This document shows positions 38,101-53,800 of a DNA stretch of 64,000 nucleotides, one piece after another. A program made the position numbers and the translations under genes. Below the pieces are notes generated by a model. That model did no database searches and was not told the origin of the DNA. It worked only from the letters and a program-made list of their open reading frames with translations. Numbering within the stretch: position 1 is the first letter of the stretch; every line of letters starts with the position of its first letter. The stretch is taken from positions 7,730,088-7,794,087 of the forward strand of contig OZ026837.1 in assembly GCA_964023205.1 (NCBI GenBank), in the 5' to 3' direction. The stretch is from Lutraria lutraria (taxonomy: Eukaryota; Mollusca; Bivalvia; Venerida; Mactridae).

Positions 38101-41100
38101 TCAATAATGTGTTTTTTAAACAAAACTATATGCTGTAAACCTTGTAAACAAACATCCCATCAATAATTCAATGCAAAGTATGTATGCCATTGTATGAAAT
38201 CATTAATTAGGTCATTTAATCAAGATTCCTCAATGAAAAATGATTATAAATACCACAATACTAAATTCAGGATATTTTGACATAAACAATTAGGGTAATT
38301 AATCAAATACTGTATATTTACAAATCAAATGGGATTTGCAGCATGTATATTAGTCATTTCATTCTGATATATTCATAATAATGTGTTTTTCCAACAAAAC
38401 AATATGCTGTAAATTTTGAAAGCAAATATACCGGAAAAAATTCAATACAAAGTATATATACAATTGATGCACATTGAATAAACTCATTAATTAGGTCATG
38501 TCATAATTATTTGAAATTAAGAGTTAATGCACATCATATAAGGTCAATAATTAGGGTCTATAATCAAAATATGACTGTGGAATATGTAAATGAATATTGC
38601 AGAAACAATTCCATTTAAAGTATTTTTACAATTCATGCACATTGCATGAAATCATTAATTAGGTCATCTAATCAAGATACCTAAGTAATGTGTTTTTGAA
38701 CAAAACTATATCCTGTAAACCTTGTAAACAAACATCCCATCAACAATTCAATGCAAAGTATGTATGTCATTGCATGAAATCATTAATTAGGTCATTTAAT
38801 CAAGATTCCTCAATGAAAAATGTTAAGAAACACTGATAAACTAAATTCAGGATATTTTGACCTAAATAATTAGGGTAATTAATCAAATACTGTATATTTA
38901 CAAATCAAATGGGATTTGCAGCATTTATATTAGTCATTTCATTCTGATATATTCATAATAATGTGTTTTTCCAACAAAACAACATGCTGTAAATTTTGAA
39001 AACAAATATACCGGAAATAATTCAATACAAAGTATATATACAATTGATGCACATTGAATAAACTCATTAATTAGGTCATGTCATAATTATTTGAAATTAA
39101 GAGTTAATGCACATCATATAAGGTCAATAATTAGGGTCTATAATCAAAATATGACTGTGGAATATGTAAATGAATATTGCAGAAACAATTCCATTTTTAG
39201 TATTTTTACAATTCATGCACATTGCATGAAATCATTAATTAGGTCATCTAATCAAGATTCCTCAATAATGTGTTTTTTAAACAAAACTATATGCTGTAAA
39301 GCTTGTAAACAAACATCCCATCAATATTTCAATGCAAAGTATGTATGCCATTGCATGAAATCATTAATTAGGTCATTTAATCAAGATTCCTCAATGAAAA
39401 TTGATTATAAATACAACAATACTAAATTCAGGATATTTTGACATAAACAATTAGGGTAATTAATCAAATACTGTATATTTACAAATGAAATGGGATTTGA
39501 AGCATGTATATTAGTCATTTCATTCTGATATATTCATAATAATGTGTTTTTCCAACAAAACAATATGCTGTAAATTTTGAAAACAAATATACCGGAAATA
39601 ATTCAATACAAAGTATATATACAATTGATGCACATTGAATAAACTCATTAATTAGGTCATGTCATAATTATTTGAAATTAAGAGTTAATGCACATCATAT
39701 AAGGTCAATAATTAGGGTATTTAATCAAAATATGACTGTGGAATATGTAAATGAATATTGCAGAAACAAATCCATTTAAAGAATTTTTACAGTTCATGCA
39801 CATTGCATGAAATCATTAATTAGGTCATCTAATCAAGATACCTCAATAATGTGTTTTTGAACAAAAGTATATGCTGTAAACCTTGTAAACAAACATCCCA
39901 TCAACAATTCAATGCAAAGTATTTATGTCATTGCATGAAATCATTAATTAGGTCATTTAATCAAGATTCCTCAATGAAAATTGATTATAAATACCACAAT
40001 ACTAAATTCAGGATATTTTGACATAAACAATTAGGGTAATTAATCAAATACTGTATATTTACAAATGAAATGGGATTTGCAGCATGTATATTAGTCATTT
40101 CATTCTGATATATTCATAATAATGTGTTTTTCCAACAAAACAATATGCTGTAAATTTTGAAGGCAAATATACCGGAAAAAATTCAATACAAAGTATATAT
40201 ACAATTGATGCACATTGAATAAACTCATTAATTAGGTCATGTCATAATTATTTGAAATTAAGAGTTAATGCACATCATATAAGGTCAATAATTAGGGTCT
40301 ATAATCAAAATATGACTGTGGAATATGTAAATGAATATTGCAGAAACAATTCCATTTTTAGCATTTTTACAATTCATGCACATTGCATGAAATCATTAAT
40401 TAGGTCATCTAATCAAGATTCCTCAATAATGTTTTTTTTAAACAAAACTATATGCTGTAAAGCTTGTAAACAAACATCCCATCAATAATTCAATGCAAAG
40501 TATGTATGCCATTGCATGAAATCATTAATTAGGTCATTTAATCAAGATTCCTCAATGAAAATTGATTATAAATACCACAATACTAAATTCAGGATATTTT
40601 GACATAAACAATTAGGGTAATTAATCAAATACTGTATATTTACAAATGAAATGGGATTTGAAGCATGTATATTAGTCATTTCATTCTGATATATTCATAA
40701 TAATGTGTTTTTCCAACAAAACAATATGCTGTAAATTTAGAAAACAAATATACCGGAAATAATTCAATACAAAGTATATATACAATTGATGCACATTGAA
40801 TAAACTCATTAATTAGGTCATGTCATAATTATTTGAAATTAAGAGTTAATGCACATCATATAAGGTCAATAATTAGGGTATTTAATCAAAATATGACTGT
40901 GGAATATGTAAATGAATATTGCAGAAACAAATCCATTTAAAGAATTTTTACAGTTCATGCACATTGCATGAAATCATTAATTAGGTCATCTAATCAAGAT
41001 ACCTCAATAATGTGTTTTTTGAACAAAACTATATGCTGTAAACCTTGTAAACAAACATCCCATCAACAATTCAATGCAAAGTATGTATGTCATTGCATGA

Positions 41101-42035
41101 AATCATTAATTAGGTCATTTAATCAAGATTCCTCAATGAAAAATGATTATAAATACCACAATACTAAATTCAGGATATTTTGACATAAACAATTAGGGTA
41201 ATTAATCAAATACTGTATATTTACAAATCAAATGGGATTTGCAGCATGTATATTAGTCATTTCATTCTGATATATTCATAATACTGTGTTTTTCCAACAA
41301 AACAATATGCTGTAAATTTTGAAAGCAAATATACCGGAAAAAATTCAATACAAAGTATATATACAATTGATGCACATTGAATAAACTCATTAATTAGGTC
41401 ATGTCATAATTATTTGAAATTAAGAGTTAATGCACATCATATAAGGTCAATAATTAGGGTCTATAATCAAAATATGACTGTGGAATATGTAAATGAATAT
41501 TGCAGAAACAATTCCATTTAAAGTATTTTTACAATTCATGCACATCACATGAAATCATTAATTAGGTCATCTAATCAAGATACCTCAATAGTGTGTTTTT
41601 TGAACAAAACTATATGCTGTAAACCTTGTAAACAAACATCCCATCAACAATTCAATGCAAAGTATGTATGCCATTGCATGAAATCATTAATTAGGTAATT
41701 TAATCAAGATTCCTCAATGAAAATTGATTATAAATACCACAATACTAAATTCAGGATATTTTGACATAAACAATTAGGGTAATTAATCAAATACTGTATA
41801 TTTACAAATGAAATGGGATTTGAAGCATGTATATTAGTCATTTCATTCTGATATATTCATAATAATGTGTTTTTCCAACAAAACAATATGCTGTAAATTT
41901 TGAAAACAAATATACCGGAAAAAATTCAATACAAAGTATATATACAATTGATGCACATTGAATAAACTCATTAATTAGGTCATGTCATAATTATTTGCAA
42001 TTAAGAGTTAATGCACATCATATAAGGTCAATAAT

Positions 42036-44940
42036 TAGGGTATTTAATCAAAATATGACTTTGGAATATGTAAATGAATATTGCAGAAACAAATCAATTT
42101 AAAGAATTTTTACAGTTCATGCTCATTGCATGAAATCATTAATTAGGTCATCTAATCAAGATACCTCAATAATGTGTTTTTTGAACAAAACTATATGCTG
42201 TAAACCTTGTAAACAAACATCCCATCAACAATTCAATGCAAAGTATGTATGTCATTGCATGAAATCATTAATTAGGTCATTTAATCAAGATTCCTCAATG
42301 AAAAATGTTAAGAAACACTGCAAAACTAAATTCAGGATATTTTGACCTAAATAATTAGGGTAATTAATCAAATACTGTATATTTACAAATCAAATGGGAT
42401 TTGCAGCATGTATATTAGTCATTTCATTCTGATATATTCATAATAATGTGTTTTTCCAACAAAACAATATGCTGTAAATTTTGAAAGCAAATATACCGGA
42501 AAAAATTCAATACAAAGTATATATACAATTGATGCACATTGAATAAACTCATTAATTAGGTCATGTCATAATTATTTGAAATTAAGAGTTAATGCACATC
42601 ATATAAGGTCAATAATTAGGGTCTATAATCAAAATATGACTGTGGAATATGTAAATGAATATTGCAGAAACAATTCCATTTAAAGTATTTTTACAATTCA
42701 TGCACATCACATGAAATCATTAATTAGGTCATCTAATCAAGATACCTCAATAATGTGTTTTTTGAACAAAACTATATGCTGTAAACCTTGTAAACAAACA
42801 TCCCATCAACAATTCAATGCAAAGTATGTATGTCATTGCATGAAATCATTAATTAGGTCATTTAATCAAGATTCCTCAATGAAAAATGATTATAAATACC
42901 ATAATTCTAAATTCAGGATATTTTGACATGAACAGTTAGGGTAATTAATCAAATACTGTATATTTACAAATTAAATGGGATTTGAAGCATGTATATTAGT
43001 CATTTCATTCTGATATATTCATAATTATGTGTTTTTCCAACAAAACAATATGCTGTAAATTTTGAAATCAAATATACCGGAAATAATTCAATACAAAGTA
43101 TATATACAATTGATGCACATTGAATAAACTCATTAATTAGGTCATGTCATAATTATTTGAAATTAAGAGTTAATGCACATCATATAAGGTCAATAATTAG
43201 GGTATTTAATCAAAATATGACTGTGGAATATGTAAATGAATATTGCCGAAACAAATCCATTTAAAGAATTTTTACACTTCATGCACATTGCATGAAATCA
43301 TTAATTAGGTCATCTAATCAAGATACCTCAATAATGTGTTTTTTAAACAAAACTATATGCTGTAAAGCTTGTAAACAAACATCCCATCAACAATTCAATG
43401 CAAAGTATTTATGTCATTGCATGAAATCATTAATTAGGTCATTTAATCAAGATTCCTCAATGAAAATTGATTATAAATACCACAATACTAAATTCAGGAT
43501 ATTTTGACATAAACAATTAGGGTAATTAATCAAATACTGTATATTTACAAATGAAATGGGATTTGAAGCATGTATATTAGTCATTTCATTCTGATATATT
43601 CATAATAATGTGTTTTTCCAACAAAACAATATGCTGTAAATTTTGAAGGCAAATATACCGGAAAAAATTCAATACAAAGTATATATACAATTGATGCACA
43701 TTGAATAAACTCATTAATTAGGTCATGTCATAATTATTTGAAATTAAGAGTTAATGCACATCATATAAGGTCAATAATTAGGGTCTATAATCAAAATATG
43801 ACTGTGGAATATGTAAATGAATATTGCAGAAACAATTCCATTTTTAGCATTTTTACAATTCATGCACATTGCATGAAATCATTAATTAGGTCATCTTATC
43901 AAGATTCCTCAATAATGTTTTTTTTAAACAAAACTATATGCTGTAAAGCTTGTAAACAAACATCCCATCAATAATTCAATGCAAAGTATGTATGCCATTG
44001 CATGAAATCATTAATTAGGTCATTTAATCAAGATTCCTCAATGAAAATTGATTATAAATACCACAATACTAAATTCAGGATATTTTGACATAAACAATTA
44101 GGGTAATTAATCAAATACTGTATATTTACAAATGAAATGGGATTTGAAGCATGTATATTAGTCATTTCATTCTGATATATTCATAATACTGTGTTTTTCC
44201 AACAAAACAATATGCTGTAAATTTAGAAAACAAATATACCGGAAATAATTCAATACAAAGTATATATACAATTGATGCACATTGAATAAACTCATTAATT
44301 AGGTCATGTCATAATTATTTGAAATTAAGAGTTAATGCACATCATATAAGGTCAATAATTAGGGTATTTAATCAAAATATGACTGTGGAATATGTAAATG
44401 AATATTGCAGAAACAAATCCATTTAAAGAATTTTTACAGTTCATGCACATTGCATGAAATCATTAATTAGGTCATCTAATCAAGATACCTCAATAATGTG
44501 TTTTTTGAACAAAACTATATGCTGTAAACCTTGTAAACAAACATCCCATCAACAATTCAATGCAAAGTATGTATGTCATTGCATGAAATCATTAATTAGG
44601 TAATTTAATCAAGATTCCTCAATGAAAAATGATTATAAATACCACAATACTAAATTCAGGATATTTTGACATAAACAATTAGGGTAATTAATCAAATACT
44701 GTATATTTACAAATCAAATGGGATTTGCAGCATGTATATTAGTCATTTCATTCTGATATATTCATAATACTGTGTTTTTCCAACAAAACAATATGCTGTA
44801 AATTTTGAAAGCAAATATACCGGAAAAAATTCAATACAAAGTATATATACAATTGATGCACATTGAATAAACTCATTAATTAGGTCATGTCATAATTATT
44901 TGAAATTAAGAGTTAATGCACATCATATAAGGTCAATAAT
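42036..44940. repeat. Five-monomer block, copy 1 of a 2,905-bp tandem duplication
   Basis: Runs from TAGGGTATTTAATC at 42036 to the base before the same sequence at 44941. The order is alpha (ACTTTGG, AAATCAATTT, ATGCTCATTG), beta, alpha (TTGCCGAAAC), beta (CATTTTTAGC, CATCTTATC), alpha. The equivalent block in the first 11.48-kb unit (about 10986-13890) occurs once. This copy is free of 1-bp indels relative to that block. Confidence 0.85.
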
Positions 44941-47847
44941 TAGGGTATTTAATCAAAATATGACTTTGGAATATGTAAATGAATATTGCAGAAACAAATC
45001 AATTTAAAGAATTTTTACAGTTCATGCTCATTGCATGAAATCATTAATTAGGTCATCTAATCAAGATACCTCAATAATGTGTTTTTTGAACAAAACTATA
45101 TGCTGTAAACTTGTAAACAAACATCCCATCAACAATTCAATGCAAAGTATGTATGTCATTGCATGAAATCATTAATTAGGTCATTTAATCAAGATTCCCT
45201 CAATGAAAAATGTTAAGAAACACTGCAAAACTAAATTCAGGATATTTTGACCTAAATAATTAGGGTAATTAATCAATACTTGTATATTTACAAATCAAAT
45301 GGGATTTGCAGCATGTATATTAGTCATTTCATTCTGATATATTCATAATAATGTGTTTTTCCAACAAAACAATATGCTGTAAATTTTGAAAGCAAATATA
45401 CCGGAAAAAATTCAATACAAAGTATATATACAATTGATGCACATTGAATAAACTCATTAATTAGGTCATGTCATAATTATTTGAAATTAAGAGTTAATGC
45501 ACATCATATAAGGTCAATAATTAGGGTCTATAATCAAAATATGACTGTGGAATATGTAAATGAATATTGCAGAAACAATTCCATTTAAAGTATTTTTACA
45601 ATTCATGCACATCACATGAAATCATTAATTAGGTCATCTAATCAAGATACCTCAATAATGTGTTTTTTGAACAAAACTATATGCTGTAAACCTTGTAAAC
45701 AAACATCCCATCAACAATTCAATGCAAAGTATGTATGTCATTGCATGAAATCATTAATTAGGTCATTTAATCAAGATTCCTCAATGAAAAATGATTATAA
45801 AATACCATAATTCTAAATTCAGGATATTTTGACATGAACAGTTAGGGTAATTAATCAAATACTGTATATTTACAAATTAAATGGGATTTGAAGCATGTAT
45901 ATTAGTCATTTCATTCTGATATATTCATAATTATGTGTTTTTCCAACAAAACAATATGCTGTAAATTTTGAAATCAAATATACCGGAAATAATTCAATAC
46001 AAAGTATATATACAATTGATGCACATTGAATAAACTCATTAATTAGGTCATGTCATAATTATTTGAAATTAAGAGTTAATGCACATCATATAAGGTCAAT
46101 AATTAGGGTATTTAATCAAAATATGACTGTGGAATATGTAAATGAATATTGCCGAAACAAATCCATTTAAAGAATTTTTACACTTCATGCACATTGCATG
46201 AAATCATTAATTAGGTCATCTAATCAAGATACCTCAATAATGTGTTTTTTAAACAAAACTATATGCTGTAAAGCTTGTAAACAAACATCCCATCAACAAT
46301 TCAATGCAAAGTATTTATGTCATTGCATGAAATCATTAATTAGGTCATTTAATCAAGATTCCTCAATGAAAATTGATTATAAATACCACAATACTAAATT
46401 CAGGATATTTTGACATAAACAATTAGGGTAATTAATCAAATACTGTATATTTACAAATGAAATGGGATTTGAAGCATGTATATTAGTCATTTCATTCTGA
46501 TATATTCATAATAATGTGTTTTTCCAACAAAACAATATGCTGTAAATTTTGAAGGCAAATATACCGGAAAAAATTCAATACAAAGTATATATACAATTGA
46601 TGCACATTGAATAAACTCATTAATTAGGTCATGTCATAATTATTTGAAATTAAGAGTTAATGCACATCATATAAGGTCAATAATTAGGGTCTATAATCAA
46701 AATATGACTGTGGAATATGTAAATGAATATTGCAGAAACAATTCCATTTTTAGCATTTTTACAATTCATGCACATTGCATGAAATCATTAATTAGGTCAT
46801 CTTATCAAGATTCCTCAATAATGTTTTTTTTAAAACAAAACTATATGCTGTAAAGCTTGTAAACAACATCCCATCAATAATTCAATGCAAAGTATGTATG
46901 CCATTGCATGAAATCATTAATTAGGTCATTTAATCAAGATTCCTCAATGAAAATTGATTATAAATACCACAATACTAAATTCAGGATATTTTGACATAAA
47001 CAATTAGGGTAATTAATCAAATACTGTATATTTACAAATGAAATGGGATTTGAAGCATGTATATTAGTCATTTCATTCTGATATATTCATAATACTGTGT
47101 TTTTCCAACAAAACAATATGCTGTAAATTTAGAAAACAAATATACCGGAAATAATTCAATACAAAGTATATATACAATTGATGCACATTGAATAAACTCA
47201 TTAATTAGGTCATGTCATAATTATTTGAAATTAAGAGTTAATGCACATCATATAAGGTCAATAATTAGGGTATTTAATCAAAATATGACTGTGGAATATG
47301 TAAATGAATATTGCAGAAACAAATCCATTTAAAGAATTTTTACAGTTCATGCACATTGCATGAAATCATTAATTAGGTCATCTAATCAAGATACCTCAAT
47401 AATGTGTTTTTTTGAACAAAACTATATGCTGTAAACCTTGTAAACAAACATCCCATCAACAATTCAATGCAAAGTATGTATGTCATTGCATGAAATCATT
47501 AATTAGGTAATTTAATCAAGATTCCTCAATGAAAAATGATTATAAATACCACAATACTAAATTCAGGATATTTTGACATAAACAATTAGGGTAATTAATC
47601 AAATACTGTATATTTACAAATCAAATGGGATTTGCAGCATGTATATTAGTCATTTCATTCTGATATATTCATAATACTGTGTTTTTCCAACAAAACAATA
47701 TGCTGTAAATTTTGAAAGCAAATATACCGGAAAAAATTCAATACAAAGTATATATACAATTGATGCACATTGAATAAACTCATTAATTAGGTCATGTCAT
47801 AATTATTTGAAATTAAGAGTTAATGCACATCATATAAGGTCAATAAT
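44941..47847. repeat. Five-monomer block, copy 2, with a cluster of 1-bp indels
   Basis: Repeats 42036-44940. Its breakpoint lies within 44903-44946, because GAAATTAAG before it belongs to the outgoing monomer and GGGTATTTAATC after it to the re-entered one. It carries single-base indels absent from copy 1: loss of C near 45110, extra C at 45197-45199, AATCAATACTTG near 45271, extra A near 45800, extra A near 46832, loss of A near 46865 and extra T near 47410. Confidence 0.85.
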
Positions 47848-50800
47848 TAGGGTCTATAATCAAAATATGACTGTGCAATATGTAAATGAATATTGCAGAA
47901 ACAATTCCATTTAAAGTATTTTTACAATTCATGCACATCACATGAAATCATTAATTAGGTCATCTAATCAAGATACCTCAATAGTGTGTTTTTTGAACAA
48001 AACTATATGCTGTAAACCTTGTAAACAAACATCCCATCAACAATTCAATGCAAAGTATGTATGCCATTGCATGAAATCATTAATTAGGTAATTTAATCAA
48101 GATTCCTCAATGAAAATTGATTATAAATACCACAATACTAAATTCAGGATATTTTGACATAAACAATTAGGGTAATTAATCAAATACTGTATATTTACAA
48201 ATGAAATGGGATTTGAAGCATGTATATTAGTCATTTCATTCTGATATATTCATAATAATGTGTTTTTCCAACAAAACAATATGCTGTAAATTTTGAAAAC
48301 AAATATACCGGAAAAAATTCAATACAAAGTATATATACAATTGATGCACATTGAATAAACTCATTAATTAGGTCATGTCATAATTATTTGCAATTAAGAG
48401 TTAATGCACATCATATAAGGTCAATAATTAGGGTATTTAATCAAAATATGACTTTGGAATATGTAAATGAATATTGCAGAAACAAATCAATTTAAAGAAT
48501 TTTTACAGTTCATGCACATTGCATGAAATCATTAATTAGGTCATCTAATCAAGATACCTCAATAATGTGTTTTTTGAACAAAACTATATGCTGTAAACCT
48601 TGTAAACAAACATCCCATCAACAATTCAATGCAAAGTATGTATGTCATTGCATGAAATCATTAATTAGGTCATTTAATCAAGATTCCTCAATGAAAAATG
48701 TTAAGAAACACTGCAAAACTAAATTCAGGATATTTTGACCTAAATAATTAGGGTAATTAATCAAATACTGTATATTTACAAATCAAATGGGATTTGCAGC
48801 ATGTATATTAGTCATTTCATTCTGATATATTCATAATGTGTTTTTCCAACAAAACAATATGCTGTAAATTTTGAAAGCAAATATACCGGAAAAAATTCAG
48901 TACAAAGTATATATACAATTGATGCACATTGAATAAACTCATTAATTAGGTCATGTCATAATTATTTGAAATTAAGAGTTAATGCACATCATATAAGGTC
49001 AATAATTAGGGTCTATAATCAAAATATGACTGTGGAATATGTAAATGAATATTGCAGAAACAATTCCATTTAAAGTATTTTTACAATTCATGCACATCAC
49101 ATGAAATCATTAATTAGGTCATTTAATCAAGATTCCTCAATGAAAAATGATTATAAATACCACAATACTAAATTCAGGATATTTTGACATAAACAATTAG
49201 GGTAATTAATCAAATACTGTATATTTACAAATCAAATGGGATTTGCAGCATGTATATTAGTCATTTCATTCTGATATATTCATAATAATGTGTTTTTCCA
49301 ACAAAACAATATGCTGTAAATTTTGAAAGCAAATATACCGGAAAAAATTCAATACAAAGTATATATACAATTGATGCACATTGAATAAACTCATTAATTA
49401 GGTCATGTCATAATTATTTGAAATTAAGAGTTAATGCACATCATATAAGGTCAATAATTAGGGTCTATAATCAAAATATGACTGTGGAATATGTAAATGA
49501 ATATTGCAGAAACAATTCCATTTAAAGTATTTTTACAATTCATGCACATCACATGAAATCATTAATTAGGTCATCTAATCAAGATACCTCAATAATGTGT
49601 TTTTTGAACAAAACTATATGCTGTAAACCTTGTAAACAAACATCCCATCAACAATTCAATGCAAAGTATGTATGTCATTGCATGAAATCATTAATTAGGT
49701 CATTTAATCAAGATTCCTCAATGAAAAATGATTATAAATACCATAATTCTAAATTCAGGATATTTTGACAGGAACAGTTAGGGTAATTAATCAAATACTG
49801 TATATTTACAAATTAAATGGGATTTGAAGCGTGTATATTAGTCATTTCATTCTGATATATTCATAATTATGTGTTTTTCCAACAAAACAATATGCTGTAA
49901 ATTTTGAAATCAAATATACCGGAAATAATTCAATACAAAGTATATATACAATTGATGCACATTGAATAAACTCATTAATTAGGTCATGTCATAATTATTT
50001 GAAATTAAGAGTTAATGCACATCATATAAGGTCAATAATTAGGGTATTTAATCAAAATATGACTGTGGAATATGTAAATGAATATTGCAGAAACAAATCC
50101 ATTTAAATAATTTTTACACTTCATGCACATTGCATGAAATCATTAATTAGGTCATCTAATCAAGATACCTCAATAATGTGTTTTTTAAACAAAACTATAT
50201 GCTGTAAAGCTTGTAAACAAACATCCCATCAATAATACAATGCAAAGTATGTATGTCATTGCATGAAATCATTAATTAGGTCATTTAATCAAGATTCCTC
50301 AATGAAAAATGATTATAAATACCACAATACTAAATTCAGGATATTTTGACATAACCAATTAGGGTAATTAATCAAATACTGTATATTTACAAATCAAATG
50401 GGATTTGCAGCATGTATATTAGTCATTTCATTCTGATATATTCATAATAATGTGTTTTTCCAACAAAACAATATGCTGTAAATTTTGAAAGCAAATATAC
50501 CGGAAAAAATTCAATACAAAGTATATATACAATTGATGCACATTGAATAAACTCATTAATTAGGTCATGTCATAATTATTTGAAATTAAGAGTTAATGCA
50601 CATCATATAAGGTCAATAATTAGGGTATTTAATCAAAATATGACTGTGGAATATGTAAATGAATATTGCAGAAACAAATCCATTTAAATAATTTTTACAC
50701 TTCATGCACATTGCATGAAATCATTAATTAGGTCATCTAATCAAGATACCTCAATAATGTGTTTTTTAAACAAAACTATATGCTGTAAAGCTTGTAAACA

Positions 50801-53800
50801 AACATCCCATCAATAATACAATGCAAAGTATGTATGTCATTGCATGAAATCATTAATTAGGTCATTTAATCAAGATTCCTCAATGAAAAATGATTATAAA
50901 TACCACAATACTAAATTCAGGATATTTTGACATAACCAATTAGGGTAATTAATCAAATACTGTATATTTACAAATCAAATGGGATTTGCAGCATGTATAT
51001 TAGTCATTTCATTCTGATATATTCATAATACTGTGTTTTTCCAACAAAATAATATGCTGTAAATTTTGAAAACAAATATACCGGAAAATTTCAATACAAA
51101 GTATATATACAATTGATGCACATTGAATAAACTCATTAATTAGGTCATGTCATAATTATTTGAAATTAAGAGTTAATGCACATCATATAAGGTCAATAAT
51201 TAGGGTCTATAATCAAAATATGACTGTGGAATATGTAAATGAATATTGCAGAAACAATTCCATTTAAAGTATTTTTACAATTCATGCACATCACATGAAA
51301 TCATTAATTAGGTCATCTAATCAAGATACCTCAATAATGTGTTTTTTGAACAAAACTATATGCTGTAAACCTTGTAAACAAACATCCCATCAACAATTCA
51401 ATGCAAAGTATGTATGTCATTGCATGAAATCATTAATTAGGTCATTTAATCAAGATTCCTCAATGAAAAATGATTATAAATACCACAATACTAAATTCAG
51501 GATATTTTGACATGAACAATTAGGGTAATTAATCAAATACTGTATATTTACAAATGAAATGGGATTTGAAGCATGTATATTAGTCATTTCATTCTGATAT
51601 ATTCATAATAATGTGTTTTTCCAACAAAACAATATGCTGTAAATTTTGAAAACAAATATACCGGAAATAATTCAATACAAAGTATATATACAATTGATGC
51701 ACATTGAATAAACTCATTAATTAGGTCATGTCATAATTATTTGAAATTAAGAGTTAATGCACATCATATAAGGTCAATAATTAGGGTATTTAATCAAAAT
51801 ATGACTGTGGAATATGTAAATGAATATTGCAGAAACAAATCCATTTAAAGAATTTTTACAGTTCATGCACATTGCATGAAATCATTAATTAGGTCATCTA
51901 ATCAAGATACCTCAATAATGTGTTTTTTGAACAAAAGTATATGCTGTAAACCTTGTAAACAAACATCCCATCAACAATTCAATGCAAAGTATTTATGTCA
52001 TTGCATGAAATCATTAATTAGGTCATTTAATCAAGATTCCTCAATGAAAATTGATTATAAATACCACAATACTAAATTCAGGATATTTTGACATAAACAA
52101 TTAGGGTAATTAATCAAATACTGTATATTTACAAATGAAATGGGATTTGCAGCATGTATATTAGTCATTTCATTCTGATATATTCATAATAATGTGTTTT
52201 TCCAACAAAACAATATGCTGTAAATTTTGAAGGCAAATATACCGGAAAAAATTCAATACAAAGTATATATACAATTGATGCACATTGAATAAACTCATTA
52301 ATTAGGTCATGTCATAATTATTTGAAATTAAGAGTTAATGCACATCATATAAGGTCAATAATTAGGGTCTATAATCAAAATATGACTGTGGAATATGTAA
52401 ATGAATATTGCAGAAACAATTCCATTTTTAGCATTTTTACAATTCATGCACATTGCATGAAATCATTAATTAGGTCATCTAATCAAGATTCCTCAATAAT
52501 GTTTTTTTTAAACAAAACTATATGCTGTAAAGCTTGTAAACAAACATCCCATCAATAATTCAATGCAAAGTATGTATGCCATTGCATGAAATCATTAATT
52601 AGGTCATTTAATCAAGATTCCTCAATGAAAATTGATTATAAATACCACAATACTAAATTCAGGATATTTTGACATAAACAATTAGGGTAATTAATCAAAT
52701 ACTGTATATTTACAAATGAAATGGGATTTGAAGCATGTATATTAGTCATTTCATTCTGATATATTCATAATAATGTGTTTTTCCAACAAAACAATATGCT
52801 GTAAATTTAGAAAACAAATATACCGGAAATAATTCAATACAAAGTATATATACAATTGATGCACATTGAATAAACTCATTAATTAGGTCATGTCATAATT
52901 ATTTGAAATTAAGAGTTAATGCACATCATATAAGGTCAATAATTAGGGTATTTAATCAAAATATGACTGTGGAATATGTAAATGAATATTGCAGAAACAA
53001 ATCCATTTAAAGAATTTTTACAGTTCATGCACATTGCATGAAATCATTAATTAGGTCATCTAATCAAGATACCTCAATAATGTGTTTTTTGAACAAAACT
53101 ATATGCTGTAAACCTTGTAAACAAACATCCCATCAACAATTCAATGCAAAGTATGTATGTCATTGCATGAAATCATTAATTAGGTCATTTAATCAAGATT
53201 CCTCAATGAAAAATGATTATAAATACCACAATACTAAATTCAGGATATTTTGACATAAACAATTAGGGTAATTAATCAAATACTGTATATTTACAAATCA
53301 AATGGGATTTGCAGCATGTATATTAGTCATTTCATTCTGATATATTCATAATACTGTGTTTTTCCAACAAAACAATATGCTGTAAATTTTGAAAGCAAAT
53401 ATACCGGAAAAAATTCAATACAAAGTATATATACAATTGATGCACATTGAATAAACTCATTAATTAGGTCATGTCATAATTATTTGAAATTAAGAGTTAA
53501 TGCACATCATATAAGGTCAATAATTAGGGTCTATAATCAAAATATGACTGTGGAATATGTAAATGAATATTGCAGAAACAATTCCATTTAAAGTATTTTT
53601 ACAATTCATGCACATCACATGAAATCATTAATTAGGTCATCTAATCAAGATACCTCAATAGTGTGTTTTTTGAACAAAACTATATGCTGTAAACCTTGTA
53701 AACAAACATCCCATCAACAATTCAATGCAAAGTATGTATGCCATTGCATGAAATCATTAATTAGGTAATTTAATCAAGATTCCTCAATGAAAATTGATTA

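Larger units (their letters stand above)
34521..44940. repeat. Further copy of the 11.48-kb higher-order repeat
   Basis: From about 34521 to 42055 it matches 14953-22487 at an offset of 19,568 bp, including the 452-bp monomer and the AGCGTGTATAT variant (35440 and 15872). From about 36100 to 44940 it matches 5053-13890 at an offset of 31,050 bp. Monomers at 36326, 39091, 40252, 40968, 42130, 42711, 43292 and 43738 correspond to 5276, 8041, 9202, 9918, 11080, 11661, 12242 and 12688. It leaves that order near 44940. Confidence 0.87.

Noticed and set aside
42036..47847. Segmental duplication carrying a gene
   Set aside because: Both copies are pure satellite and encode nothing beyond the repeat ORFs.
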